64,000 bases of DNA from Pseudomonas sp. UBA4617. Its GTDB lineage: Bacteria > Pseudomonadota > Gammaproteobacteria > Pseudomonadales > Pseudomonadaceae. The translations under genes were made by a program, and so were the position numbers. The number at the start of each line of letters is the position of its first letter. Position 1 is the first letter of the stretch. The notes beneath the pieces were generated by a model. It did no database searches. It saw nothing but the letters and a program-made list of their open reading frames with translations, and had not been told where the DNA came from. Positions 9,115 through 17,408 of the stretch are shown one piece after another. The stretch spans positions 31,775-95,774 of the forward strand of contig NZ_DGIR01000057.1 of NCBI RefSeq assembly GCF_002386445.1, written 5' to 3'.

Positions 9115-9558
9115 TCACGGATGCCGCACCACTTTGCGCTGGCAATCCTCGGCCGCCAGCACTCGCCCGTCGCGGCTTCGTACCTGTAGTGTCTCCAGCG
9201 CCTGCCCGGTCACACGCTCCACCAGATCCGAACGCGTTTCACCTGCTGCGAACAGAAATCGCTCGCCCCACTGCCTCAAGCCAACCACCACCGGAAACAC
9301 CGATCGCCCTTTCTCGGTCAGCACGTACTCCTTGTAGGCGCTGCCATCCGATGCCGGTTGCAGCGTCAGTAGCCCGCTTTCCACCAGCAACTTCAGGCGT
9401 GAAGCAAGGATGTTCTTCGCCAACCCCAGGTTCTTCTGAAATTCGCTGAAGCGTCGCAGGCCGTCAAAGGTATCGCGCAGAATCATCAGCGACCAGCGGT
9501 CGCCTAGCACCTCCAGTGCCCGTGCTACGGGGCACTGTGCGTTGTTTTCATCGAGCAT
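9115..9558 (-). CDS. HxlR-family winged-helix transcriptional regulator
   Basis: 147 residues. The N-terminal CPVARALEVLGDRWSLMILR (residues 9-28) with Cys9 and the GDRW motif is diagnostic of HxlR (MarR-like) regulators; the winged helix continues through LGLAKNILASRLKLLVESGLL. It is divergent from the MFS transporter with two inverted repeats between them. Family members respond to aldehydes, quinones or redox state, often through the conserved cysteine. The target is likely the neighbouring exporter. Confidence 0.92.
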   Translation of the reverse strand: MLDENNAQCPVARALEVLGDRWSLMILRDTFDGLRRFSEFQKNLGLAKNILASRLKLLVESGLLTLQPASDGSAYKEYVLTEKGRSVFPVVVGLRQWGERFLFAAGETRSDLVERVTGQALETLQVRSRDGRVLAAEDCQRKVVRHP

Positions 9559-9579
9559 TCCAGCAAACCTGTCTTGATC

Positions 9580-9645
9580 ATCTGGTTGCAGATTAAAACC
9601 ACATTTGTTAAATATCCACCATGTGGTTTCAATTTAAAACCAGAT
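9580..9645. promoter_or_regulatory. Concentric inverted repeats between hxlR-type gene and MFS gene
   Basis: The inner arms AAACCACAT (9596-9604) and ATGTGGTTT (9621-9629) and the outer arms ATCTGGTT (9580-9587) and AACCAGAT (9638-9645) share the same centre (9612.5). The region is AT-rich and must contain the promoters of both divergent genes. It is probably the operator of the HxlR regulator. Confidence 0.65.
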
Positions 9646-9660
9646 TGACGAGAATTCCCG

Positions 9661-10866
9661 ATGCGCTCTGTGCTGACACGCTGGACAACGCTGTTGCTCG
9701 CCATCACTAGCGCCATGGCCGTGGCGACCGTGTATTTCGCCCAGCCTTTGCTCGAATCGATGGCCGTCGACCTGGGTGTGGCGCAGCAGCGGATCGGCTG
9801 GGTAGTTGGCGCGACGCAGGCAGGCTATGCGCTGGGGCTGCTGCTGATCGTGCCACTGGGGGACCTGATCGACCGCAAGCGCCTGTTGCTTGGGCAGTTA
9901 CTGTGCTCGGCCCTGGCATTGATCGGTGTAGGCCTGGCTCACAACTGGCCCCTGCTGTTGGTGACGCTGGCCGCTACCGGACTGATGGCGGTCATGGTGC
10001 AGGTGATGGTGGCGCATGTGGCCAGTCTTGCTGCACCCGGCCAGCAAGGGCGGGCGGTGGGCACAGTCACCAGCGGGGTGGTACTGGGCATTCTGCTGGC
10101 GCGGCTGGTCTCGGGCGGGCTTGCCGACCTGGCCGGTTGGCGCAGCGTTTACCTGGTAGCCGCCGGGCTGCTGATGCTGCTGGCGCTGGTGCTGTGGCGG
10201 TGCTTGCCGGCGGGCCAGCCGGTGGCGTTACGGCCTGGCTACCGGGCGCTGATCGTGGCCCAGTTCAGTTTGTATCGGCATGACCGCCTGCTACGCCAGC
10301 GTGGGTTGTTCGGCGTGTTGATCTTCGCCGCGTTCAGCGTGCTGTGGAGCGCCATGGTGATGCCCCTGAGTGCCGCGCCCTTGGCGCTGAGCCATAGCGA
10401 GATCGGCCTGTTCGGCATCGCCGGTGTGGCGGGCACGTTGGCGGCAGGGCGCGCCGGTCGCCTGGCCGACCAAGGGCTGGGCGAACGCACCACCGGGTTG
10501 GCGCTGGCCCTGCTCACGCTGTCATGGCTGCCAACGGCCTTCGTCGGGCATTCTTTAACGGTATTCGTGTTGGGTGTGTTGATGCTGGATTTTGCCGTGC
10601 AGGCAGTGCATGTCACCAACCAGAGCCTGCTGCTGGCCGGACGCAGGGCAATGGCCAGCCGCTTGATCGGCGCCTACATGGGTTGCTATTCGCTTGGCAG
10701 CGGGCTGGGGGCGGTGCTGGCGAGCTGGGTGTTTGCCCGTTGGGGTTGGGCTGCGGTGTGTGGCCTGGGCATGGTCATCAGCGCGGTTGCGCTGGGGTAC
10801 TGGCTGTGGCTAGGACGGGCGAGGGCGGCCGAGGCCGCCCTGCAGTGTTCAGGTCAGAACTTGTAG
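9661..10866 (+). CDS. MFS transporter, drug/solute exporter type
   Basis: 401 residues with twelve predicted membrane segments. The loop 2-3 motif GDLIDRKRLLLG near residue 68 matches MFS motif A. PLLESMAVDLGV near the N-terminus is like YgaY/sugar-efflux-type members. The gene is divergent from a HxlR regulator and is likely induced when the repressor releases its operator. The end overlaps the convergent OmpW gene by 13 bases. The substrate is unknown. Confidence 0.88.
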   Translation: MRSVLTRWTTLLLAITSAMAVATVYFAQPLLESMAVDLGVAQQRIGWVVGATQAGYALGLLLIVPLGDLIDRKRLLLGQLLCSALALIGVGLAHNWPLLLVTLAATGLMAVMVQVMVAHVASLAAPGQQGRAVGTVTSGVVLGILLARLVSGGLADLAGWRSVYLVAAGLLMLLALVLWRCLPAGQPVALRPGYRALIVAQFSLYRHDRLLRQRGLFGVLIFAAFSVLWSAMVMPLSAAPLALSHSEIGLFGIAGVAGTLAAGRAGRLADQGLGERTTGLALALLTLSWLPTAFVGHSLTVFVLGVLMLDFAVQAVHVTNQSLLLAGRRAMASRLIGAYMGCYSLGSGLGAVLASWVFARWGWAAVCGLGMVISAVALGYWLWLGRARAAEAALQCSGQNL

Positions 10867-11537
10867 CCAAGGCCGACCATGTAGACCCAAGGGTCGACTT
10901 CGACGTTGACCTTGGTCTTGCTGTAGCCCAGTGCGGAGGGACCGTCGACGCTGGCTTTGGTGTCGATGTCGACGTACCAGACCGCGGCGTTGACCAGCAA
11001 GTTGTCGGTGAGCATGTAGTCCATGCCCAGCTGGCCGGCGATACCGACCGAGTCCTGCAGCTTGAGATTGCTGAAGCCCTGCTGCTTGCGGGCGCTGCTG
11101 AGGTCTTCGTCGAAGAACAGGGTGTAGTTGATACCCACGCCGGCATACGGCTGGAATCTGGAGCTTGGCTCCATCGGGTAGTACTGCAGCGACAGGGTCG
11201 GTGGCAGCTGCTTGATGTCTGCCAGCTTGCCATCCAGGCCGCCGCCCAGGCCCTTGACGCCGACGGTGTGCTTGAACGGGGTGGCCGCCAGCAGTTCCAG
11301 GCCGACATGGTCGGTGAGCATGTAGGCGAAGGTCAGGCCCAGCTGGGTGTCGCTGTCCAGAGTTGCCTTGGTGCCCGAAACCTTGTTGCCATCGAACTTG
11401 AGGTCGCCGCTGCTTTCGTTGGGGGCGGTGGTGATGGCGCCGGCGCGCAGGATCATATCGCCTGCCTGATAAGCGTGGGCGGCAGGTGCGGCGAGCGCCA
11501 GGGCCACGAGTGAGGCGCCGAGCAAGGTCTTGTTCAT
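10854..11537 (-). CDS. ompW: OmpW family outer-membrane protein
   Basis: 227-residue eight-stranded barrel. A signal peptide MNKTLLGASLVALALAAPAA is followed by AYQAGDMILRAGAITTAPNE. The family segment YYPMEPSSRFQPYAGVGINY is at about residues 98-117, and the chain ends GYKF with a C-terminal aromatic residue for BAM recognition. The ATG at 11537 has GGGAGC upstream. OmpW proteins form hydrophobic channels and respond to stress or oxygen in several bacteria. Confidence 0.93.
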   Translation of the reverse strand: MNKTLLGASLVALALAAPAAHAYQAGDMILRAGAITTAPNESSGDLKFDGNKVSGTKATLDSDTQLGLTFAYMLTDHVGLELLAATPFKHTVGVKGLGGGLDGKLADIKQLPPTLSLQYYPMEPSSRFQPYAGVGINYTLFFDEDLSSARKQQGFSNLKLQDSVGIAGQLGMDYMLTDNLLVNAAVWYVDIDTKASVDGPSALGYSKTKVNVEVDPWVYMVGLGYKF

Positions 11538-11646
11538 GGAAGCTCCCAAAGGACGTGAGTAATCGAGTAGTCCAATGGTACGGATGCGGTTGAACAGAAA
11601 GTTTGACCCAGCTCAAAGAAGCGTCGCCACGAACTCGAAACAGTTC

Positions 11647-12213
11647 TCACTTCAGCTCATAAGCGTATATTTTTTCGGCTTCCATCTGGTAGCCAGCATC
11701 CGCCAGTTCGCTGGTGGAGGCTCTAACTTGCAGCTTTCCCTCGATCCAGTAAGGCTGGTAGAGGTCTTCGATGCGCACGCCCATTTCGCTGAAGATGTGC
11801 ACGATCTGGTTCGGCGGTGGTGGCGGCACATGTATGCATGCGCCGTAGTAGGGGACCAGCAGAAACTCGGTTGTGCGGCCTTCTTCGCTCACCTCCAGCG
11901 GAACGATGTAGCCGGGCAGCTTGATTCGCTGGCCGTCGAGGCTTTTCACCACTGGCGCGTCGGGGGCCTGCTGGCGCGCCGGAGGCGCCGATTCGGCAGA
12001 CAGGGCGTCGCCGAGCTGCGACATGTCGTGCAGCGGTGCGAGTTGCGGCGGGATGACGGGTGCGCCTTCGGGGATCAGGGAAGGCCAGTCCAGTTCCCGG
12101 GGTTCGTCGGCCCACAGCGGCATTGCTACTGTCAGCAGCAGGATCAGCAGTGTGTGCAGTGCTGGCCTCTTCGCGGGGTTACCCGCGAAAATAGCGGTGA
12201 GGTTGCGGATCAT
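11647..12213 (-). CDS. DUF3299 domain protein, exported, zinc-operon member
   Basis: 188 residues: a hydrophobic export segment (LHTLLILLLTVAMPLWA, residues about 19-35), then a DUF3299 domain with KLPGYIVPLEVS and VPYYGACIHVPPPPPNQ. The Cys-His in ACIHVP may bind metal. The start is 10 bases after the permease stop, so this is the last gene of a four-gene operon. Residues 9-17 are encoded by a REP palindrome (12170-12189), which may have extended the N-terminus. Function is unknown. Confidence 0.85.
   Translation of the reverse strand: MIRNLTAIFAGNPAKRPALHTLLILLLTVAMPLWADEPRELDWPSLIPEGAPVIPPQLAPLHDMSQLGDALSAESAPPARQQAPDAPVVKSLDGQRIKLPGYIVPLEVSEEGRTTEFLLVPYYGACIHVPPPPPNQIVHIFSEMGVRIEDLYQPYWIEGKLQVRASTSELADAGYQMEAEKIYAYELK
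12170..12189. repeat. REP palindrome inside the 5' end of the DUF3299 gene
   Basis: TTCGCGGG-GTTA-CCCGCGAA, a perfect 8-bp stem with a 4-base loop, identical in type to the intergenic REPs of this window. It lies in the coding region for residues 9-15, just before the hydrophobic export segment. Confidence 0.8.
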
Positions 12214-12222
12214 TACCGGCTC

Positions 12223-13488
12223 TCAAAGGTGAATGGACAGGCCATCGGCCAGCGACTGCCGGTAGGCCCGCCACGCCGGCACGCTGCCCATCAGCAGCGC
12301 GGCCCCCAGGATGATAGCCAGCAATGTCCACTCATGAGCACTGGGCAGTGCCAGTGGCAGATACAAACCATAGTTGGCCTGCACGTACCCCTGTGCCAGG
12401 GCGATACCGGCATACAGCAAGCCAAGCCCGGCGATGATCCCGACTGCTGCCAGCGATAATGCTTCAAGTACCAGCAGCCCCGCGATATGCCAAGGCCTGG
12501 CGCCAACCGAGCGCAATATCGCCATCTCCCGCCGACGCTCGTTCAGGCTGGTAAGAATCGCCGTGAGCATGCCGATCAGGCCGGTCAGCACCACGAACAG
12601 CGAGACCACGAACAACGCCTGCTCGGCAGTCCCCATCAGGCTCCACAATTCCTGCAGGGCCACCCCGGGCAGGATAGCCAGCAACGGCTCGTTGCGGTAT
12701 TCGTTGATTTCCCGCTGCAGGCTGAAGGTGGCAATCTTGTTATTCAGGCCAAGCATGAAGGCGGTTATTGCGGCAGGTTGCAGGTCCATCGTGCGCGCTT
12801 GCTCAGCGCTGATGCGCCCGGCGCCCCGGGCCGGCACGCCGTTGTGCCAGTCGATGTGGATGGCTTGCATGCCGCCCAGGCTGATATGCAGGGTGCGGTC
12901 CACCGGCGTACCGGTGCGCTTGAGCACGCCGACCACGGTGAACGGTTTGTCGTCATGCTTGACCAGGCTGACCGCGGCTACACCGTGCGCCAGTACCAGC
13001 TTGTCGCCTGGCTTGTAGCGCAGGGCATCCGCCACTTCGGCACCGATTACCACTTCGAACGGGTCATCGGCAAACGCGCGGCCCTGGCTGAACTCCAGGT
13101 GCTGGCGGCGACCGTACTGGTAATGGCTGAAGTAGTCGCCGGTAGTGCCCATCACCCGATAGCCGCGGTGCGAGTCGCCCAGCGAGATTGGGATGGCCCA
13201 CTTCACCCGCGGGTCATTGGCGTAGTGCTGGTAGCTGTCCCAGCGAATGTTGTTGGTGGCGTTGCCGATGCGAAACACCGAGTACAGCAACAGATTCACC
13301 GAGCCGGAGCGGGCGCCGACGATCAGGTCGGTGCCGCTGATGGTGCTGGCGAAGCTGGCGCGGGCCTCGGTACGCACCCGCTCGACGGCCAGCAACAGGC
13401 ACACCGAAAGGGCGATGGCAAAGGCGGTGAGGAAAGCAGTGAAGCGGCGGTTGGCCAGGCTGGCCAAGGCAAGGCGAAGCAGGTACAT
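12223..13488 (-). CDS. ABC transporter permease, FtsX/MacB type
   Basis: 421-residue permease with one N-terminal membrane helix (about 18-37), a large periplasmic domain (about 40-265) and three C-terminal helices with the FtsX core (about 283-405). MTAILTSLNERRREMAILRSVGARP near 310 is the usual coupling region. It partners the LolD-like ATPase that overlaps its start by one base. The operon context (His-rich periplasmic protein, Zur-like site) suggests extraction or trafficking of a zinc-linked lipoprotein or metal chelate, but that is inference. Confidence 0.88.
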   Translation of the reverse strand: MYLLRLALASLANRRFTAFLTAFAIALSVCLLLAVERVRTEARASFASTISGTDLIVGARSGSVNLLLYSVFRIGNATNNIRWDSYQHYANDPRVKWAIPISLGDSHRGYRVMGTTGDYFSHYQYGRRQHLEFSQGRAFADDPFEVVIGAEVADALRYKPGDKLVLAHGVAAVSLVKHDDKPFTVVGVLKRTGTPVDRTLHISLGGMQAIHIDWHNGVPARGAGRISAEQARTMDLQPAAITAFMLGLNNKIATFSLQREINEYRNEPLLAILPGVALQELWSLMGTAEQALFVVSLFVVLTGLIGMLTAILTSLNERRREMAILRSVGARPWHIAGLLVLEALSLAAVGIIAGLGLLYAGIALAQGYVQANYGLYLPLALPSAHEWTLLAIILGAALLMGSVPAWRAYRQSLADGLSIHL

Positions 13489-14198
13489 CAGGCCTCCCGG
13501 GGCTTGGCGGCACGGTTGAGTTCCGCCAGCGACAGGTGACGGTCGAACAGCGGCGCCAGGCTCTGGTCATGGCTGACGAACAGAAGGCTGGCGCCAGCGG
13601 CGCGGCATTCATCGAACAGCAGGCGGATGAAGGCTTCGCGGGTATCGGCATCCAGGGCCGAGGTCGGCTCGTCGGCGATCACCAGTTCGGGCTGACCGAT
13701 CAGCGCGCGGGCAGCGGCAACCCGTTGCTGCTGCCCGATCGACAGGCTGTCGGCGCGGCGGGCGAGCAGGGCGGGGTCGTCCAGGCCCAGATGCGCCAGC
13801 AGTGTACTGGCCGCCAGGCCGAAACTGCCATGGCGCTGCTCGGCGCGGGCCTTGCGGTTGCGTGAGAAGCGGCAGGGCAGCTCGACGTTCTCGCGTACCG
13901 AGAGGAACGGCAGCAGGTTGAATTGCTGGAAGATATAGCCGGTGTGGTCAACCCGGAAGCGGTCACGCGCGCCCTGGCCCAGGCTGCCGAGGTCCTGACC
14001 AAGCAACTGGATGCGCCCCTGGCCCGGCACGTTCACCCCGCCCAGCAAGCCCAGCAAGGTGGTCTTGCCGCTGCCGCTGGGGCCCTTGAGGAACAGGGCC
14101 TCGCCAGCGTCCAGCCGGAACACCGGAATGTCCAGCAGCGCGGGCTGGCCTGGCCAGGCGAACACCAGGTCGCGCAGTTCGATCAACGGCTGGCGCAT
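13488..14198 (-). CDS. ABC transporter ATP-binding protein, LolD/MacB type
   Basis: 236 residues. Walker A is GPSGSGKTTLLGLLGG near 39-54, the signature is LSIGQQQRVAAARAL near 152, Walker B is ELVIADEPTSALD and the switch histidine is in LLFVSHDQ. The start abuts the stop of the DUF2796 gene, and the stop overlaps the permease start by one base. It energises the FtsX-type permease downstream. Confidence 0.93.
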   Translation of the reverse strand: MRQPLIELRDLVFAWPGQPALLDIPVFRLDAGEALFLKGPSGSGKTTLLGLLGGVNVPGQGRIQLLGQDLGSLGQGARDRFRVDHTGYIFQQFNLLPFLSVRENVELPCRFSRNRKARAEQRHGSFGLAASTLLAHLGLDDPALLARRADSLSIGQQQRVAAARALIGQPELVIADEPTSALDADTREAFIRLLFDECRAAGASLLFVSHDQSLAPLFDRHLSLAELNRAAKPREA

Positions 14199-14771
14199 TC
14201 AGAACGCGACCGCTGCCTTGGCCGGCGTGGTTTCCAGGCCTTTCTGGCCGTTGGGGCCGATCAGTTGCACGTTGATTTTCTGCATGGCCGGAAAGGCCTT
14301 GAACAGCGGCGCGAGGTCCAGTTGTGCCAGTTTATCCGGGCTGGCGCAGGTCAGCTGGTAATGGGCACCGATGTCGCTGTGCGCGTGCTCGTGGTCATGA
14401 TCGTCGTCGTCAGCTTTCGGGGCGTCACCGAACAGCGGGCTTTGCAGCTCTTGCTGGTCTTCCTTGCAGTCGGCGGCAGCCGGCAGGCCGAACAGTTTCA
14501 GCGGCTGTTCGAGTTGCTGGCGTGCTGCCGCGACCTTGGCCTTGTCGGCATCGCTGCTGGCGGCATGTTCGAAGCCGACCAGGTTCATGGCGGGGCTATC
14601 CAGCTCCAGCTCCAGCGTAGTGCCGTCGAGCACGGCGTTGAGCCTGGCCACGCCATGCTCGTGGGCACCCAGGGTGCCGTGGGCGTGGTCATGATCATGG
14701 TCATCGTCGTGGGCTTGGGCCACGACCAGGGGCAGCAAGGCGAAGGGCAAGGCGAGCAGCAGGCGACGCAT
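14199..14771 (-). CDS. DUF2796 His-rich periplasmic protein, probable zinc binder
   Basis: 190 residues with a signal peptide ending VVAQA, then the metal-binding stretch HDDDHDHDHAHGTLGAHEHG (mature N-terminus) and a second His/Asp run DDDDHDHEHAHSDIGAHYQL near residue 135. The family looks somewhat like ZrgA of Vibrio, a zinc-scavenging protein. It is first in a leftward operon with ABC genes and DUF3299. A TGTTATAACA palindrome at 14806-14815, about 35 bases upstream of the start, resembles Zur sites. Zinc binding is likely but inferred. Confidence 0.87.
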   Translation of the reverse strand: MRRLLLALPFALLPLVVAQAHDDDHDHDHAHGTLGAHEHGVARLNAVLDGTTLELELDSPAMNLVGFEHAASSDADKAKVAAARQQLEQPLKLFGLPAAADCKEDQQELQSPLFGDAPKADDDDHDHEHAHSDIGAHYQLTCASPDKLAQLDLAPLFKAFPAMQKINVQLIGPNGQKGLETTPAKAAVAF

Positions 14772-14801
14772 GGACGACTCCGGGGCAGGCGGGAAGATTG
14801 G

Positions 14802-14816
14802 GTTATGTTATAACAG
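14802..14816. promoter_or_regulatory. Putative Zur box
   Basis: GTTATGTTATAACAG contains the perfect 10-base palindrome TGTTATAACA (14806-14815), matching the core of Pseudomonas Zur sites as I know them. It lies in the promoter region of the DUF2796-ABC-DUF3299 operon and 85 bases upstream of the divergent small gene at 14901. Confidence 0.65.
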
Positions 14817-14900
14817 CTTTTCCGCGCGCCGCCAGTCTGCGTGGCGCAGGTTTCATGTTCGGGTAGCATGGTTGCATTGACCTTGCTCAAGGAATGCATC

Positions 14901-15245
14901 ATGAGAATTCGTGGACAGATCGGTGACTGGCCGGTGGACCTGACCATCGAGCTGGAGCCGGAAGAGTGGGCGCAACTGCGGCGGCAGGTGGAGCTGCCAG
15001 AGCCGGCACAGGCGGCCGTAGCGGCAGCAGTGGCGGCGCCGCGCCCGGATGACGGGCAGTGGACTGCGGCGCGCGATGTGTTGCGCCTGGCAGGGCAGCT
15101 GAGCGGGCCGCAGCTGCTGGATCGGCTGGAAGGGCTGGCGGGGAGTACGGCAGCGGCTAAGCGGCTGCTGGTGCGCTTGCGGCACAGCAGCGAAGTGAAG
15201 GTGGAAAGTGGCGTGGATGCGCCGGTTTATCACTGGGTGGGGTGA
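14901..15245 (+). CDS. Conserved small protein of unknown function
   Basis: 114 residues, no signal peptide. It begins MRIRGQIGDWPVDLTIELEP, with an Ala/Pro-rich linker near 38-50 and an acidic-basic C-terminal half ending YHWVG. The ATG at 14901 has AAGGA upstream; an upstream in-frame ATG at 14841 lacks support. A perfect GC hairpin (15258-15280) follows. I do not recognise the family. The Zur-like site upstream could affect it as well as the divergent operon. Confidence 0.7.
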   Translation: MRIRGQIGDWPVDLTIELEPEEWAQLRRQVELPEPAQAAVAAAVAAPRPDDGQWTAARDVLRLAGQLSGPQLLDRLEGLAGSTAAAKRLLVRLRHSSEVKVESGVDAPVYHWVG

Positions 15246-15257
15246 GATTCAGGGAAT

Positions 15258-15280
15258 TCGGGGCCGCAAAGCGGCCCCGA
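15258..15280. terminator. GC-rich hairpin between convergent genes
   Basis: TCGGGGCCGC-AAA-GCGGCCCCGA, a perfect 10-bp stem with a 3-base loop, placed between two converging genes. No strong T tract follows on either strand, so it may be a bidirectional but weak terminator. Confidence 0.6.
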
Positions 15281-15285
15281 TATTC

Positions 15286-16158
15286 TCAGAACATTGCCGC
15301 TGAAAGCTTGCGACGGTACACGCTGACCAGCGGGTGGTCGCCGCCCAGCAATTCGAACACCTGCAGCATCGCCTTCTGTGGCAAGCCGTTTTCATAACCA
15401 CGGTTACGCTGGAACAGCTTCAGCAACCCGTCCAGCGCCGCCTCATACTGCTGGCGCGCCAGCTGCTGCACGCTCAGCTGGTAGGCCGCCTCGTCGTCCT
15501 GCGGGTTCTGCGCCAGACGGCTCTTCAGGTCAGCCACCTCCGGCAAGCTGGCGGCCTGGCGCAGGAAAGTCAGCTGGGCTTTGGCGCCGGCCAATGCGGC
15601 TTTATGCTCGTCAGTCTTGACCGCGTCCAGTACCACCTGGGCTTCACCCAGCTCACCGCGTTCGGCCAGGCAGCGGGCGTACAGGATCAACGCCTCGGCA
15701 TTGCTGTTGTCCTCCCCGAGAAGCGCCTGCAACAGCGCCTCGGCCTCGGCAAAGCGGCTTTCAGCGAACAGCGCCTTGGCCTGCTCCAGCGGCGAAGCGG
15801 TGGGCGCTGCAGGCAATTGCACGTGCGGCTCGAGCATGGCACGGATCGCCGACTCTGGCTGGGCTCCGGCGAAACCGTCCACCGGCTGGCCATCCTTGAA
15901 CAGCACCACGGTCGGCAGGCTGCGGATGCCGAACTGGGCAACCACCTGTTGCTCCACGTCGCAGTTGATCTTGGCCAGCAGCAGCTCGCCCTGGTAGCCC
16001 TCGGCGATCTTCGCCAGCAATGGCATCAGCGCCTTGCAGGGCGCGCACCACTCGGCCCAGAAGTCGACCAGTACCGGTTTGTGAAAGGAGTTCTCGATCA
16101 CCAGTTGCTGGAAGGTGGCATCGGTGGCGTCGAAAATGTACGGCGTGTCTTGGCTCAT
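15286..16158 (-). CDS. Thioredoxin-TPR co-chaperone (CnoX/YbbN)
   Basis: 290 residues: a thioredoxin domain (about 10-110) with VLVDFWAEWCAPCKALMPLL, then TPR-like repeats to the end. In E. coli YbbN/CnoX works with DnaK and GroEL under oxidative stress. Here the CAPC active site is intact, whereas the E. coli protein is reported to have lost the usual pair, so this one may also be redox-active. The ATG at 16158 starts at the family N-terminus (MSQDTPYIFD); the frame extends 18 codons further without homology. Confidence 0.92.
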   Translation of the reverse strand: MSQDTPYIFDATDATFQQLVIENSFHKPVLVDFWAEWCAPCKALMPLLAKIAEGYQGELLLAKINCDVEQQVVAQFGIRSLPTVVLFKDGQPVDGFAGAQPESAIRAMLEPHVQLPAAPTASPLEQAKALFAESRFAEAEALLQALLGEDNSNAEALILYARCLAERGELGEAQVVLDAVKTDEHKAALAGAKAQLTFLRQAASLPEVADLKSRLAQNPQDDEAAYQLSVQQLARQQYEAALDGLLKLFQRNRGYENGLPQKAMLQVFELLGGDHPLVSVYRRKLSAAMF

Positions 16159-16189
16159 CGCGACTCTCGCAAACTCATGGATGGCACCA

Positions 16190-16849
16190 CTATAAGGTCT
16201 CGCGGCTGGCATGGTACAGGCTGACCCGGCGGAATTCGTGTGGCTCGGCCAGGTCCGGTAGCGTCAGGGCTTCGAGTACCCCCAGCTGCTGGTAGAGCGG
16301 GTGGCTGAAATCGCGGACTCGCGAGTCGGCCACCAGCGCCTGATGGCCGCGGTCGAGGAATGCGTCCAGCAGCGGCAGGTTGGCGCGGTCATACAGAACA
16401 TCGGCAACCAGGATCAGGTCGAAGCAGTCTTCTTCGGCGAAGAAGTCGCTGCTGTAACCCAACTCCACTCCATTCAGCGCAGCATTCGCGCGGCAGGCCT
16501 CAAGGGCTAGCGGGTCGAGGTCGCAGGCCACCACCTCCAGCGCACCGGCGCGGGCGGCGGCAATACCGGCGATACCCGAGCCGGCGCCAAAATCCAGTAC
16601 CCGCTTGCCGGCGACCCACTCGGGGCGCTCGGCCAGGTAACGGGCCATGGCCAGACCACTGGCCCAGCAGAAGCTCCAGTATGGCGGGTCTTCCAGAATA
16701 CGCCGGGTCTCTTCGCTGCTGAAGGCGCGGTCCATGTTCTGCTCGTCGATCAACCACAGCTTCAGGTCGCAGCCGGGCAGTTCGCTGACGATCAGGCGCG
16801 CTTCGCCGATCAGGCCACTGAGCGCCTGTTGCAGGGCAAGCGGCGCCAC
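16190..16849 (-). CDS. Class I SAM-dependent methyltransferase
   Basis: 219 residues. SAM motif I is VLDFGAGSGIAGIAAARAGA near 83-102 and motif II is VVACDLDPLALEACRANAAL. It resembles the COG3897/ETFB-lysine methyltransferase group, with PPYWSFCWASGLAMARYL before the SAM site. It starts with GTG directly after the TAA of the upstream lipoprotein gene, so the two are likely co-transcribed. The substrate is unknown, probably a protein. Confidence 0.85.
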   Translation of the reverse strand: MAPLALQQALSGLIGEARLIVSELPGCDLKLWLIDEQNMDRAFSSEETRRILEDPPYWSFCWASGLAMARYLAERPEWVAGKRVLDFGAGSGIAGIAAARAGALEVVACDLDPLALEACRANAALNGVELGYSSDFFAEEDCFDLILVADVLYDRANLPLLDAFLDRGHQALVADSRVRDFSHPLYQQLGVLEALTLPDLAEPHEFRRVSLYHASRETL

Positions 16850-17302
16850 TTATGGCGCCTTCTCGAAACGCAGCGGGCCGGTGGCCTGGTTCTGGGCCTG
16901 GGTAATGCGCACGGGCGGCAGGTGCAGGATCAGCTGGCCTGAGCGACTGGCGCGGCCGCGCAGCTCGACCCGGGCACCGGCGGGGAAGGCCTCTGGGTTG
17001 AAGCGCAGTTGGTAGGGCAGGGCCTGGCCGGTGCCGGTCAGGTTGCTGCTCGCCAGCAGGCGCTGTGGGCGGTCGCGTTCGTCGATGACCAGCAAGGCCA
17101 GTTCGACCTCGGCCCCGGCCGGGATCTCCAGCAAGGTGCCGCTCAACTCGCGCTGGTAGGCCGGCAGCGGGCCCGGTGCGTCGGCCGGCTTGGCCACCCG
17201 GGCTGGCGTGGGCGCCGCAGGGGTATCGGGCTTCGGCCTGTCGCTGCCACAGGCGGCGAGCAGGGCGGCGCAGCACAGCACGACGAGCGCTCGGTAGTGC
17301 AT
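16850..17302 (-). CDS. YbaY-family lipoprotein
   Basis: 150 residues with a lipobox LLAAC at about residues 11-15, then a Pro-rich linker and a small beta domain (SGTLLEIPAGAEVELALLVI, then LPYQLRFNPEAF) of the YbaY/YscW type. It is probably an outer-membrane-anchored periplasmic protein. The ATG at 17302 is preceded by AAGGA at good spacing; the frame continues upstream into the divergent nrdR promoter without homology. Confidence 0.85.
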   Translation of the reverse strand: MHYRALVVLCCAALLAACGSDRPKPDTPAAPTPARVAKPADAPGPLPAYQRELSGTLLEIPAGAEVELALLVIDERDRPQRLLASSNLTGTGQALPYQLRFNPEAFPAGARVELRGRASRSGQLILHLPPVRITQAQNQATGPLRFEKAP

Positions 17303-17408
17303 GGGGTAGTCCTTCACGGGCAGATTTCCCATGGATGTTAACCCCTTTGGCTTGTCTTGCCAGTGGGATGCGCTACCATGGCCCTCCCTTTTTTTGTTGC
17401 CTGCCACC

